A stretch of 64,000 nucleotides of DNA, taken from contig NZ_AYMU01000013.1 of NCBI RefSeq assembly GCF_000633395.1, positions 62,001 to 126,000 on the forward strand, given 5' to 3'. This DNA is from Pseudomonas sp. PH1b. Lineage in GTDB: Bacteria; Pseudomonadota; Gammaproteobacteria; Pseudomonadales; Pseudomonadaceae. The translations under genes were made by a program, and so were the position numbers. The notes beneath the pieces are model-generated. The model did not search any database. It saw nothing but the letters and a program-made list of their open reading frames with translations, and was not told the origin of the DNA. Position 1 is the first letter of the stretch, and every line of letters starts with the position of its first letter. Below are positions 16,349-25,445 of the stretch, piece by piece.

Positions 16349-18568
16349 CTAGTACAAATCCACCGGATCCACATCCAGCGACCAGCGGACTTGTCGCCCG
16401 CTGGGCATCTGCTCCAGCACCAGCAGCCAACTGCTCAGCAGGCGGTGCAGGGGCGCCCGGGCATTGGCCTGCAGCAGCAATTGCGCGCGATAGCGTCCGG
16501 CCCGGCGCTCCATGGGGGCCGGCACTGGCCCCAGCAATTCGATGCCCCCCAGGTTCTGCTCCGTGAGCAAGCGCTCGGCTTCGCTACAGGCTTCATCGAG
16601 AAATCCTTCGGCCTGTCCCGGTTTGTGGGCCTCTGCTCGGAGCAGGGCCAGGTGGGCGAAAGGCGGCAGGCCGGCGGCCCGGCGTTCGCTCAGGGCCTGC
16701 TCGGCAAAGGCGAAATAGCCCTGCTCGGTGAGTTGCACCAGCAGCGGATGGTCGGCCAGGTGGGTCTGGATGATCACCTTGCCCGGTTCTTCGGCGCGGC
16801 CGGCGCGGCCGGCCACCTGGACAATCAACTGGGCCATGCGCTCGCTGGCGCGGAAGTCCCCGGAGAACAGGCCGCCGTCGGCATCGAGGATCGACACCAG
16901 AGTGACCCGGGGGAAGTGGTGCCCCTTGGCGAGCATCTGGGTGCCCACCAGGATGCACGGGTTGCCTTTCTGGATCGTGGCGAACAGCTGGTTCATCGCG
17001 TCTTTGCGCGAGGTGCTGTCGCGATCCACTCGCAGTACCGGGTAATCGGGGAACAGGATTCCCAGTCGCTCCTCGGCCCGCTCGGTGCCGGCCCCCACCG
17101 GCCGCAGGTCGACCTTGCCGCATTGCGGGCAGTGCCGGGGCACCCGCTCGACATGGCCGCAGTGGTGGCAGCGCAGCTCGCCGGAGCGCTGGTGCACAGT
17201 CATGCGTGCGTCACAGCGCTGGCACTCGGACATCCAGCCGCAGTCGTGGCACAGCAGGGTCGGGGCAAAGCCGCGCCGGTTGAGGAACACCAGCACCTGC
17301 TGGCCGGCGGCCAGGGTTTGGCCAATGGCTTGTTGCATGGGGCCGGAAATGCCGCTGTCGAGGGGGCGGCTCTTCACATCCAGGCGCAGGAAGCGCGGTT
17401 GCTTGGCGCCCCCGGCCCGTTCATTCAGGCGCAGCAGGCCATAGCGACCGATGTAGGCGTTATGCAGGCTTTCCAGGGATGGCGTGGCCGAGCCAAGGAC
17501 GATCGGAATGTTTTCCTGGCGGGCGCGTACCAGGGCCAGGTCGCGGGCGTGGTAACGCAGGCCTTCCTGCTGTTTATAGGAGCCGTCGTGCTCCTCGTCG
17601 ATGATGATCAGTCCGGGGTTCTTCATCGGCGTGAACAGGGCCGAGCGGGTGCCGATGATGATGTCGGCCTCGCCGTCCCGGGCGGCCAGCCAGGCGTCCA
17701 GGCGCTCGCGATCGTTGACCGCCGAGTGCAGCAGGGCGATGCGCGCGTTGAAGCGCTGTTCGAAGCGCGCCAGGGTCTGGGGGCCGAGGTTGATCTCGGG
17801 GATCAGCACCAGGGCCTGCTTGCCGGCTTCGAGGGTTTCGCGGATCAGTTGCAGGTAGACCTCGGTCTTGCCGCTGCCGGTGACCCCGGCCAGGAGAAAC
17901 GCGTGGTAGCTGTCGAAGCCGGAACGGATGGCCTCGTAGGCGGCGCGCTGTTCGCTGTTCAGTGGCAGTTCCGGCTGGGCCAGCCAGTGTTCGTGGCGCG
18001 CCCCGGGGGCATGCTTGCGTACTTCCACCTGGACCAGGTCCTTGGCCAGCAGCAGGTCCAGGCTGTCCTTGCTCAGCATCAGCTTGCTCAGCAGCGTATG
18101 GGGCACGCCGTGGGGATGCTGGGCCAGGGTCGCCAGGGCCTCGCGCTGACGCGGGGCGCGGGCGATGCGCGGATCGTCGTGGCGGGCACCGGGAACGATG
18201 GACCAGAAGCGCTCCTGGCGGGCCTCGGCCAGTTCGCCCTGGCGCAGCAGTACCGGCAAGGCCCAGCTCAGGGTGTCGCCCAGGCTGTGCTGGTAGTACT
18301 GGGCGGTCCACAGGCAGAGCTTGAACAGGGCTGGCGGCAAGGGCGGCGTGGGGTCGAGCAGGGCCAGTGCCGGCTTGAGCTTCTCGGCCGGGACTTCGCT
18401 GTGATCCGCCACTTCCACCAGGATGCCGATCATTTCCCGGCGGCCGAACGGCACCCGCAGGCGCATGCCCGGGTGCAACTGGGCACGCAGTACACCGGCC
18501 GGGGCACGGTAGTCGAACAGGCGGCGCAGGGGCGAGGGCAGGGCGAGGCGCAGAATGGCGTCGGGCAC
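16349..18568 (-). CDS. priA: Primosomal replication protein N' PriA (GTG start)
   Basis: DEAH-box helicase that restarts stalled replication forks. 739 residues from the GTG at 18566-18568, matching known Pseudomonas PriA (start VPDAILRLALPSPLRRLFDY); the longer frame to 18643 has no family similarity. Walker A is AGVTGSGKTEVY, Walker B DEEHDGSYKQQEGLRYHARD. The zinc-binding loop is visible as four CxxC-type pairs (CHDCGWMSECQRC and CHHCG...CPQCG). Divergent from rpmE, convergent order with argS downstream. Confidence 0.95.
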   Translation of the reverse strand: MPDAILRLALPSPLRRLFDYRAPAGVLRAQLHPGMRLRVPFGRREMIGILVEVADHSEVPAEKLKPALALLDPTPPLPPALFKLCLWTAQYYQHSLGDTLSWALPVLLRQGELAEARQERFWSIVPGARHDDPRIARAPRQREALATLAQHPHGVPHTLLSKLMLSKDSLDLLLAKDLVQVEVRKHAPGARHEHWLAQPELPLNSEQRAAYEAIRSGFDSYHAFLLAGVTGSGKTEVYLQLIRETLEAGKQALVLIPEINLGPQTLARFEQRFNARIALLHSAVNDRERLDAWLAARDGEADIIIGTRSALFTPMKNPGLIIIDEEHDGSYKQQEGLRYHARDLALVRARQENIPIVLGSATPSLESLHNAYIGRYGLLRLNERAGGAKQPRFLRLDVKSRPLDSGISGPMQQAIGQTLAAGQQVLVFLNRRGFAPTLLCHDCGWMSECQRCDARMTVHQRSGELRCHHCGHVERVPRHCPQCGKVDLRPVGAGTERAEERLGILFPDYPVLRVDRDSTSRKDAMNQLFATIQKGNPCILVGTQMLAKGHHFPRVTLVSILDADGGLFSGDFRASERMAQLIVQVAGRAGRAEEPGKVIIQTHLADHPLLVQLTEQGYFAFAEQALSERRAAGLPPFAHLALLRAEAHKPGQAEGFLDEACSEAERLLTEQNLGGIELLGPVPAPMERRAGRYRAQLLLQANARAPLHRLLSSWLLVLEQMPSGRQVRWSLDVDPVDLY

Positions 18569-18769
18569 GCGGGACAGTCTCTTTGGGCGAACGGTAAATA
18601 GGCCTCGGAGCCTAACAGACGAGCGGTGGAGTGTCCTGCACAAGCGCGCGAGGTCCCCGCTGGCCGGGGGCTGATGCTGTTCAGGTCGGCAGTTGCGTGG
18701 CGCCCAGGGGCAAAGAGGGGGCTGTCAAGGTGGCCAGCGGTTTTTCTGATGGAGTGTCATCAGGATCTC

Positions 18770-18797
18770 TTGCGCGATTGACGCGGTCTGGTAGAAT
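18770..18797 (+). promoter_or_regulatory. Candidate rpmE promoter
   Basis: TTGCGC (18770-18775), a 16-base spacer and TAGAAT (18792-18797) form a plausible sigma70 promoter about 70 bases upstream of the rpmE ATG. The rest of the 298-base priA-rpmE gap shows nothing else I can name. Confidence 0.5.
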
Positions 18798-18866
18798 TCG
18801 CGCCCTAATTCGTGCGGTATTCAACAATAGTGTTGGGTGGCGGCACGCTAGCCTGAGGAATACACC

Positions 18867-19088
18867 ATGAAAGCCGATATCCATCCAGTATACGAAGCCA
18901 TTACCGCTACCTGCAGCTGCGGTAACGTCATCGAAACTCGCTCCACCCTGGCCAAGCCTCTGAGCCTGGACGTGTGCAACGAGTGCCACCCGTTCTACAC
19001 CGGTAAGCAAAAGACTCTGGACGTTGGCGGTCGTGTCGACAAGTTCAAATCGCGCTTCGGTGCTTTCGGCGCAACGAAAAAGGCCTGA
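18867..19088 (+). CDS. rpmE: Ribosomal protein L31 (zinc-binding C+ form)
   Basis: Large-subunit ribosomal protein L31. 73 residues with the four zinc ligands Cys16, Cys18, Cys37 and Cys40 (TCSCGN and CNECHPFYTGKQK), so it is the C+ form that needs zinc; the C- paralogue used under zinc starvation is not in this window. The start ATG follows AGGAATACACC. Its transcript ends at a hairpin that overlaps the next gene. Confidence 0.98.
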   Translation: MKADIHPVYEAITATCSCGNVIETRSTLAKPLSLDVCNECHPFYTGKQKTLDVGGRVDKFKSRFGAFGATKKA

Positions 19089-19129
19089 GGCTGATCGTTC
19101 TGGAAAGCCGATACCGACTTTCCTCGCTG

Positions 19130-19909
19130 ATGAAAAAGGCGTCCCTAGCGGGCGCCTTTTTTGTGTCTGCGATTTGGCTGACAGCCGCCCAGGCATTTTG
19201 CCCGGCGCCCAAGGGGCTGGCCCCGGTCATTGTGCAGCGGGTGGTTGATGGCGACACCCTGCGCCTCAAGGACGGTCGCAGCGTGCGCATGATCGGTCTC
19301 AACGCGCCGGAACTGGCCGGCAGGGGGCGGCCCGCGGAACCCTTTGCCGTCGCGGCGCGGCAACGCCTGGAGCAGTTGGTGGCGCAGAGTGGTGGCCGGC
19401 TCGGCCTGTTGCCAGGGCGCGAGCGACGCGATCGCTATGGCCGCACCCTGGCTCACCTGTACGGCGCCAATGGCCGTAACCTCGAAGCGCAGTTGATTGC
19501 CGAAGGGCTCGCCTACCAGATCGCGGTGGTACCGAACGTCGCTCTGGTGGCTTGCCAGCAGGCTGCTGAAAACCATGCGCGGCGAGCCAGGCTGGGGCTT
19601 TGGCGGCATTCGCCTGTACTGAAAGCGGAGCAGATCCGCCGCTCGGGTTTTGCCCTGCTCAAGGGGCGTGTGAGCAAGGTGCAGCGCAATCGTGGCGGGC
19701 TTTGGATCACATTGCAGGGTTCGGTTGTATTGCGTATTGCACCCAATGTGCAGAGCAGGTTCGCGCGCGGGTTGCCCAGACGCCTGGTTGGGCGGCAGAT
19801 CGAGGCACGGGGCTGGGTGGTGGAGCGCTTGCCTCGAGGGCAATCATCGGGGGGGTATTCACGCTGGATAATGTCTCTGAGTGACGGCTCAATGCTCAGA
19901 CTTCTCTGA
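19130..19909 (+). CDS. Secreted staphylococcal-nuclease-like protein (thermonuclease family)
   Basis: A 259-residue protein with a predicted signal peptide (MKKASLAGAFFVSAIWLTAAQA) and an SNase fold: VQRVVDGDTLRLKDGRSVRMIGLNAPEL carries the Asp and Arg of the family, RYGRTLAHLYGANGRNLEAQLIAEGLAY the second part. The C-terminal third (from about 170, LLKGRVSKVQRNRGGLWITL) looks like an OB-type domain. It probably cleaves nucleic acid outside the cytoplasm. The first 11 codons are the rpmE terminator hairpin, and no Shine-Dalgarno sequence is visible before the ATG, so expression may be low. Confidence 0.85.
   Translation: MKKASLAGAFFVSAIWLTAAQAFCPAPKGLAPVIVQRVVDGDTLRLKDGRSVRMIGLNAPELAGRGRPAEPFAVAARQRLEQLVAQSGGRLGLLPGRERRDRYGRTLAHLYGANGRNLEAQLIAEGLAYQIAVVPNVALVACQQAAENHARRARLGLWRHSPVLKAEQIRRSGFALLKGRVSKVQRNRGGLWITLQGSVVLRIAPNVQSRFARGLPRRLVGRQIEARGWVVERLPRGQSSGGYSRWIMSLSDGSMLRLL
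19133..19164 (+). terminator. Rho-independent terminator of rpmE, inside the next gene's start
   Basis: AAAAAGGCG and CGCCTTTTTT form a stem (with further pairing in the CCCTAGCGGG centre) and end in a T-run, 45-75 bases after the rpmE stop. The same bases encode residues 2 to 11 of the nuclease-like protein that starts at 19130. Confidence 0.85.
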
Positions 19910-20097
19910 TAAAGAAAAAATTGTAGACATTTTTTAAATGGATTGTGAACAGTTGAAAGCCTTGTACCCCGCGGCTCTTGGCCCAAAGTCGTACGCTAGG
20001 GGCCTTGACAGGGGTGACTGGCCAGTCTTGTGGGGACTATGCGACACGCGTATCCTCGGCGGTCCGTCTGTCCAACAGCAAAAAGCGGAATGCCCAC

Positions 20098-21366
20098 ATG
20101 TCTGATTTGAAAACTGCCGCTCTCGAATATCATGCCAATCCTCGTCCAGGAAAGCTGAGTGTCGAGCTCACCAAGGCCACTGCTACCGCTCGTGATCTGG
20201 CGCTGGCCTACAGCCCCGGCGTAGCCGAACCGGTACGCGAAATCGCTCGCGATCCGGAACTGGCCTACAAGTACACCGGCAAAGGCAACCTGGTTGCCGT
20301 CATTTCCGATGGCACCGCAATTCTCGGCCTGGGCAACCTCGGCCCATTGGCCTCCAAGCCAGTGATGGAAGGCAAGGGCGTACTGTTCAAGCGTTTCGCC
20401 GGCATTGACGTCTTCGACATCGAAGTCGACTCCGAAAGCCCACAGGCCTTCATCGACACCGTCAAGCGCATCTCCATCACCTTCGGTGGCATCAACCTGG
20501 AAGACATCAAGGCCCCTGAGTGCTTTGAGATCGAGCGCGCTCTGATCGAGCAGTGCGACATCCCGGTTTTCCACGATGACCAGCACGGCACCGCGATCGT
20601 GACCGCTGCCGGCATGATCAATGCCCTGGAAATCGCTGGCAAAACCCTGTCCGATGCCAAGATCGTCTGCCTGGGTGCCGGCGCCGCCGCCATCTCCTGC
20701 ATGAAGCTGCTGGTGAGCATGGGCGCGCAGATCGAGAACATCTTCATGGTGGACCGTACTGGCGTGATCCACGCTGGCCGTGACGACCTGAACCAGTACA
20801 AGGCCGTGTTCGCCCACACCACCGACAAGCGCACCCTGGCCGACGCCCTGCAAGGCGCCGACGTGTTCGTTGGCCTGTCCGGCCCGAACCTGCTGAGCGC
20901 TGAAGGCCTGAAGTCCATGGCACCCAACCCGATCGTGTTCGCCTGCTCGAACCCGGATCCGGAAATCGCTCCAGAGCTGGCTCACGCCACCCGTGACGAT
21001 GTGATCATGGCCACCGGCCGTTCGGACTACCCGAACCAGGTCAACAACGTACTGGGCTTCCCGTTCATCTTCCGTGGTGCCCTGGACGTTCGCGCCAAGC
21101 GCATCAACGAAGAAATGAAGATCGCTGCGGCCAACGCCCTGCGTGAACTGGCCAAGCTGCCAGTGCCACAGGAAGTGTGCGACGCCTACGGCGGCATCAA
21201 GCTGGAGTTCGGTCGTGAGTACATCATTCCGAAGCCGATGGATGCCCGTCTGATCACCGTGATCTCCGATGCCGTGGCCAAGGCCGCTATCGAGACCGGT
21301 GTTGCTACCCTGCCGTATCCGAAGAACTACCCGCTGAAAAGCGTGAACGACGTGTTCAACGGTTGA
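20098..21366 (+). CDS. maeB: NADP-dependent malic enzyme (short form)
   Basis: Oxidatively decarboxylates malate to pyruvate with NAD(P)H. At 422 residues it is the short malic-enzyme form, without the phosphotransacetylase-like C-terminal domain of E. coli MaeB. Motifs include AYSPGVAEPVREIA, the catalytic Lys region GLGNLGPLASKPVMEGKGVLF, VFHDDQHGTAIV and the nucleotide-binding LGAGAAAISCMKL. Start ATG at 20098-20100 (MSDLKTAALEYHANPRPGKL); the upstream reading to 19978 has no homology. The 188-base gap before it is AT-rich near 19910-19950; no promoter is clear. Confidence 0.94.
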   Translation: MSDLKTAALEYHANPRPGKLSVELTKATATARDLALAYSPGVAEPVREIARDPELAYKYTGKGNLVAVISDGTAILGLGNLGPLASKPVMEGKGVLFKRFAGIDVFDIEVDSESPQAFIDTVKRISITFGGINLEDIKAPECFEIERALIEQCDIPVFHDDQHGTAIVTAAGMINALEIAGKTLSDAKIVCLGAGAAAISCMKLLVSMGAQIENIFMVDRTGVIHAGRDDLNQYKAVFAHTTDKRTLADALQGADVFVGLSGPNLLSAEGLKSMAPNPIVFACSNPDPEIAPELAHATRDDVIMATGRSDYPNQVNNVLGFPFIFRGALDVRAKRINEEMKIAAANALRELAKLPVPQEVCDAYGGIKLEFGREYIIPKPMDARLITVISDAVAKAAIETGVATLPYPKNYPLKSVNDVFNG

Positions 21367-21377
21367 TAGCAGACCCA

Positions 21378-21411
21378 TAAAAAACCCGGCCTTGGAGCCG
21401 GGTTTTTTTAT
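21378..21411. terminator. Bidirectional terminator after maeB (copy A)
   Basis: AAAACCCGGC / GCCGGGTTTTTTT hairpin with T-run on plus and A-run on minus. It is duplicated almost exactly at 21623-21656, where it serves mrcA. Confidence 0.93.
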
Positions 21412-21606
21412 GGGGAAGTTTCAAGCTGCAAGCTGCAAGAGGGGCTGTGTTGCTTTCTCTTGCGGCTTGTACGCGCCTCTTCGTCGGCCGGTAGCGGGCT
21501 GCCTGGGACGGCGCCATTGCCCAGCTCGTGGACCTAAGGCGTGGTTTTTTTGAACAGCTCGAAACAGGCATTGGCGCGGCCGATGTCGATCCGCAAACTG
21601 AGAGCC
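21412..21606 (-). pseudogene. Decayed duplicate of the 3' end of mrcA
   Basis: This stretch repeats the sequence following the second terminator and the last ~60 codons of mrcA, with the same orientation. Matching blocks are TTCGTCGGCCGG, GCCATTGCCCAGCTCGT, TTGAACAGCTCGAAA (mrcA has TTGAACAGTTCGAAA) and the end at CCGCAAACTGAG against CCGCAGGCTGAG. The copy has lost the stop-codon region and about 18 bases inside, and its frame is broken. It cannot encode a functional product. With the copied terminator the unit spans about 21368-21606, and the parent 21613-21907. Confidence 0.82.
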
Positions 21607-21622
21607 GTTAACAGCAGACCCA

Positions 21623-21656
21623 TAAAAAACCCGGCCTTTGAGCCGGGTTTTTTATG
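21623..21656. terminator. Bidirectional terminator of mrcA (copy B)
   Basis: CATAAAAAACCCGGC, a short loop and GCCGGGTTTTTTATG form a near-perfect palindrome with T-runs in both directions, about 75 bases after the mrcA stop. Confidence 0.92.
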
Positions 21657-21663
21657 GGGAGTT

Positions 21664-21722
21664 TCAAGCTGCAAGCTGCAGGAGGGCTGTGTCGCTTTCT
21701 CTTGCGGCTTGCAGCTTGCACT
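21664..21722. repeat. AGCTTGCAGC inverted repeat between terminator and mrcA
   Basis: TCAAGCTGCAAGCTGCA (21664-21680) pairs with TTGCGGCTTGCAGCTTGCA (about 21702-21720). A partial copy lies at 21421-21470 in the duplicated block. Same family as the motifs at 16262-16346 and 37092-37193. Confidence 0.65.
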
Positions 21723-21731
21723 GCTGTCCTC

Positions 21732-24167
21732 TTAGAAGAGGTCGATCGGCGCCGCTTCGTCGGCCGGCAGCGGGCTGCCAGGAGCCGCGCCATTGCCCAG
21801 CTCGTTGACCGAGGGCGGGGTGTCTTCGCTCTTGAACAGTTCGAAATAGGCGTTCGGCGTGCCCGGGGTCGCGGCGCGGCCACTCACCGGGTCGACCCGC
21901 AGGCTGAGGATGCCTTCCGGTTCCGGCTGGGTGTGCGCCGGCTTGTCCTTGAGGGCGGCGCCCATGAAGCTCATCCAGATCGGCAGGGCCACAGTGCCCC
22001 CATACTCGCGGCGTCCCAGGCTTTCCGGTTGGTCGAAACCGGTCCAGACGGTGGTCACGTAGTCGGCGTTGTAGCCGGAGAACCAGGCATCCTTGGATTC
22101 GTTGGTGGTACCGGTCTTGCCTGCCAGGTCCGTGCGGCCCAGGGCCAGTGCGCGGCGACCGGTGCCCAGCTTGATCACGTCCTGGAGCATGCTGTTGAGG
22201 ATGTAGGTGGTGCGCCCGTCAATGATTCGCTCGGCAATCGCCGGTGTCTGGACCGGTGCCTGGGTCGGGGTCTCGCCGGCCACGGTATTGACCGTGAAGC
22301 TTTGCTCCGGCGCGGCAACACCGCTGCTGGCGGTATTGCCAGTGGGGACGCTGGGCGGGTTGGCGCTGAACAGGGGCTCGCCGTTGCGGCTTTCGATCTT
22401 GTCGATGATGTACGGGGTGATCTTGTAGCCACCGTTGGCAAAGGTGCTCCAGCCGGTGGCGATCTCCATCGGCGTCAGGGTCGCAGTGCCCAGGGCCAGG
22501 GACAGGTTGCGCGGCAGGTCCTGCTTGTTGAAGCCGAACTTGCTGATGTAGTCGATGGTGTGGTCCACGCCCATGCTTTGCAGCAGGCGGATCGACACCA
22601 GGTTGCGCGACTTGTACAGCGCCTCGCGCATGCGGATCGGCCCGAGGAAGGTGTTGGTGTCGTTCTTCGGACGCCAGACCTTGTCCAGGTATTCGTCGAC
22701 GAACACGATCGGCGCATCATTCACCAGGCTGGCCGGGGTGTAGCCGTTGTCCAGGGCGGCGCTATAGATGAACGGCTTGAAGCTCGAACCGGGCTGGCGC
22801 TTGGCCTGCATCGCACGGTTGTAGTTGCTCTGTTCGAAAGCGAAGCCTCCCACCAGTGCGCGGATCGCACCGTTTTGCGGGTCCAGGGTCACCAGGGCGC
22901 CCTGGGCCACCGGGATCTGGCTGAACTTCAGCGAGTTGTCTGCCTGGCGCTGTACGCGAATCAGGTCGCCGACCTGGACCACGTCCGCCGGCTGGCGAGG
23001 TGTCGGGCCCATGCTGTTGGTGTTGAGGAAGGGGCGAGCCCATTTCATGCTGTCCCAGGCCAGATGCTCCTCGCCGTTGCGGGTCAGTACCTGGGCGCCG
23101 TTCTTCTCGACCTGGGTGACAATCGCCGGCTCCAGCCCGCTGATGGTCCGCTGCTTGGTCAATTCGGCGGCCCAGGCGGCGTGGGTCTTGCCCGGCAGGC
23201 GGGATTCCGGCCCGCGATAGCCGTGGCGCTGGTCGTAGGTCATCAAGCCTTCGTGGACCGCGGTATTGGCCATTTCCTGCAGGTCGCTGGGCACCGTGGT
23301 GGTCACCCGGAAACCTTCGGTGTAGGCGTCGCTGCCGTAACGGCCGACCATTTCGGCGCGGGCCATTTCGGCAATATAGGGGGCGTTCACTTCCGGCGTC
23401 GGCACGTGATAGCTGGCGTTCAGCGGTTCGTTGATCGCCTCGGTGTAGGCCGCCTCGTTGATCTTGCCGAGCTTGTACATGCGCCCGAGGATCCAGTCGC
23501 GACGCTCTTTGCTGCGCGCCGGGTTGGCCAGGGGGTTGAAGCGCGAAGGCGCCTTGGGCAGGCCGGCGATCATCGCCATCTGCGCCAGGCTCACGTCACG
23601 GATGGACTTGCCGTAATAGACCTGGGCCGCTGCCTCGATCCCGTAGGCACGGTTGCCCAGGTAGATCTTGTTGACGTACAGCTCGAGGATCTCGTCCTTG
23701 GTCAACTGCCGCTCGATCTGCAGGGCCAGGAGGATCTCGGTGGTCTTGCGCGAGAAGCTGCGCTCGCTGCTGAGGAAGAAGTTCTTCGCCACTTGCATGG
23801 TGATGGTGCTGCCGCCGGACTGGATGTGTCCGCTCTTGACCAGTTGGGTTGCGGCGCGCATCAGGCTGCTGGGGTCAACCCCGTAATGGTTAGCGAAGTT
23901 GTCGTCTTCAGCACTTAGTAACGCATTGATGAAGTTGGGGGGAATGTCGGCGAAACGTATGGGTGTGCGGCGCATTTCACCGAATTCGGCGATCAACTTG
24001 CCGTCGCTGCTGTACACCCGCAGAGGGATCTGCAACTGGATGCTTCTCAGGGCCTCTACCGAGGGCAGGCCGGGACTAAGATAGAGAAACGCACCGGAGA
24101 GGGCGAGGAGGAGCCCGCAGAACACCGCGACGATGGACCACCCGAAAAACTTCAGCAGACGAATCAA
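21732..24167 (-). CDS. mrcA: Penicillin-binding protein 1A (bifunctional)
   Basis: Class A PBP that polymerises and cross-links peptidoglycan. 811 residues: an N-terminal membrane anchor (FFGWSIVAVFCGLLLALSGAFLYL), the GT51 transglycosylase domain with the catalytic Glu in SAEDDNFANHYGVD and GGSTITMQVAKNFFL, an OB-like insert, and the transpeptidase with GSSFKPF (SxxK), KSRNLVSIR (SxN) and GKTGTTNESKD (KTG). The start is a TTG at 24165-24167; an in-frame stop lies upstream and no ATG is available before the membrane anchor. Divergent from pilM, as in other pseudomonads. Confidence 0.96.
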   Translation of the reverse strand: MIRLLKFFGWSIVAVFCGLLLALSGAFLYLSPGLPSVEALRSIQLQIPLRVYSSDGKLIAEFGEMRRTPIRFADIPPNFINALLSAEDDNFANHYGVDPSSLMRAATQLVKSGHIQSGGSTITMQVAKNFFLSSERSFSRKTTEILLALQIERQLTKDEILELYVNKIYLGNRAYGIEAAAQVYYGKSIRDVSLAQMAMIAGLPKAPSRFNPLANPARSKERRDWILGRMYKLGKINEAAYTEAINEPLNASYHVPTPEVNAPYIAEMARAEMVGRYGSDAYTEGFRVTTTVPSDLQEMANTAVHEGLMTYDQRHGYRGPESRLPGKTHAAWAAELTKQRTISGLEPAIVTQVEKNGAQVLTRNGEEHLAWDSMKWARPFLNTNSMGPTPRQPADVVQVGDLIRVQRQADNSLKFSQIPVAQGALVTLDPQNGAIRALVGGFAFEQSNYNRAMQAKRQPGSSFKPFIYSAALDNGYTPASLVNDAPIVFVDEYLDKVWRPKNDTNTFLGPIRMREALYKSRNLVSIRLLQSMGVDHTIDYISKFGFNKQDLPRNLSLALGTATLTPMEIATGWSTFANGGYKITPYIIDKIESRNGEPLFSANPPSVPTGNTASSGVAAPEQSFTVNTVAGETPTQAPVQTPAIAERIIDGRTTYILNSMLQDVIKLGTGRRALALGRTDLAGKTGTTNESKDAWFSGYNADYVTTVWTGFDQPESLGRREYGGTVALPIWMSFMGAALKDKPAHTQPEPEGILSLRVDPVSGRAATPGTPNAYFELFKSEDTPPSVNELGNGAAPGSPLPADEAAPIDLF

Positions 24168-24270
24168 GGCTTTTGGATTTCCAGAGAAAGGAATGAATTA
24201 GGCGTCAGGGTATTCACGGTAATCAGGGACCGACCCACGCAGCAGGTAAAAGCGGAAAAAAACGCTGGGC

Positions 24271-24300
24271 ATTATAAGCATTTTCCGAAGAGAGCGTCAT
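24271..24300 (-). promoter_or_regulatory. Sigma70 promoter of mrcA
   Basis: On minus, ATGACG (24295-24300), an 18-base spacer and a perfect TATAAT (24271-24276), giving a leader of about 95 bases before the mrcA TTG. The pilM promoter must lie between here and 24383, but I see no clear box on plus. Confidence 0.72.
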
Positions 24301-24383
24301 TTGGCCGTCTGTCAAGATGCGGCGATTGAACGCAATGTCGCTTAAGGAGTCCGTAAGTCACGGATAGTCATAGGGAATTGGTC

Positions 24384-25445
24384 GTGCTTGGACTCTTCAG
24401 CAAAAAGCCGAGTTCCCTATTGGGGATCGATATCAGTGCGACATCGGTCACGCTTCTGGCCTTGAGTCGGCGGGGGCGGGGTTACCGGGTCGACGCCTAT
24501 GCCAGGGAAGACCTGGCGCCCAACGCCTTGCAAGATCAGCACATCGCCGACCCCGAGGCCGTGGCAATGGCGCTGTCGAGGGCCTGGCTCAAGAGTGGCA
24601 GCCGGCTCAAGCGTGCTGCAGTGGCGGTGGCTGGCGAGGCGGTGATCAGCAAGCTGATCGAGATGCCGGCGGGGCTGTCTGCCGATGAACTGGAGCAACA
24701 GCTCAGGCTGGAGGCCGGCCAGTACATTCCCTACCCCCTGGAGGAGGCCGCCATCGACTTCGAGGAGCAGGGTATGGTCCCTGGCAATCCCCAGAGGGTC
24801 CGGGTGCTGCTGGTGGCCTGTCGCAATGAGCCGGTAGAGTCCCTGGAGGCGGTGCTGGCTCTGGCCGGCCTGACCCCCCGAGTGGTGGACACCGCACCGC
24901 TGGCCGTGGAGCGCTGCCTGGCGATGCTGGCAGCGCAGAGCCCGATGGCGTCCCAGGGTGCCATGGCATTGGTGGATATCGGCTCGAGCCTGAGCGTCTT
25001 CAGCGTGTTGCATGATCAGCAATTGATCTTCAGCCGGGAGCAGCTGTTCGGCAGTCGGCAACTGAGCGAGGCCCTCGAGCGGCGCTATGCACTGACATTG
25101 CCGGCGGCGTTGCAGGCCGAGCGCGAGGGGCGTCTGCCGGCGGGTTGCGCCGAGGAATTGCTGCAACCGTTCGAGCAGGAGTTGCAGTTGCAGGTAACCC
25201 GATCCCTGCAGCTGTTCGCCGCATCGCCTGGACAGCAGCCGGTGACGCAGTTGTTGCTGGCTGGCGCCGCCAGTCGCCTGACCGGCCTGGATCGGCGGCT
25301 GGCCGAGCGAATGGGAATCGCCACGGCGGTCGCCGATCCGTTCGTCGCTATGGCCTTGGGCGGTCAGATCGATGCCCGCGCGCTGGCCGACCAGGCGCCA
25401 CAACTGCTGCTTGCCTGCGGCCTGGCCTTGAGGGGGTGTGACTGA
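24384..25445 (+). CDS. pilM: Type IV pilus inner-membrane platform protein PilM
   Basis: Actin-like cytoplasmic protein of the pilus alignment complex; binds the N-terminus of PilN and ATP. 353 residues with the GIDISATSVTLLALSRRG phosphate-1-type loop at the N-terminus, and later GAMALVDIGSSLSVFSVLHD and LLAGAASRLTGLDRRLAER typical of the fold. The start is the GTG at 24384-24386 with AGGGA upstream, two codons inside a longer TTG reading. First gene of pilMNOPQ; its stop overlaps pilN by one base. Confidence 0.93.
   Translation: MLGLFSKKPSSLLGIDISATSVTLLALSRRGRGYRVDAYAREDLAPNALQDQHIADPEAVAMALSRAWLKSGSRLKRAAVAVAGEAVISKLIEMPAGLSADELEQQLRLEAGQYIPYPLEEAAIDFEEQGMVPGNPQRVRVLLVACRNEPVESLEAVLALAGLTPRVVDTAPLAVERCLAMLAAQSPMASQGAMALVDIGSSLSVFSVLHDQQLIFSREQLFGSRQLSEALERRYALTLPAALQAEREGRLPAGCAEELLQPFEQELQLQVTRSLQLFAASPGQQPVTQLLLAGAASRLTGLDRRLAERMGIATAVADPFVAMALGGQIDARALADQAPQLLLACGLALRGCD

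Noticed and set aside
24326..24383. A pilM promoter beginning at TTGAAC
   Set aside because: No acceptable -10 box at the right spacing.
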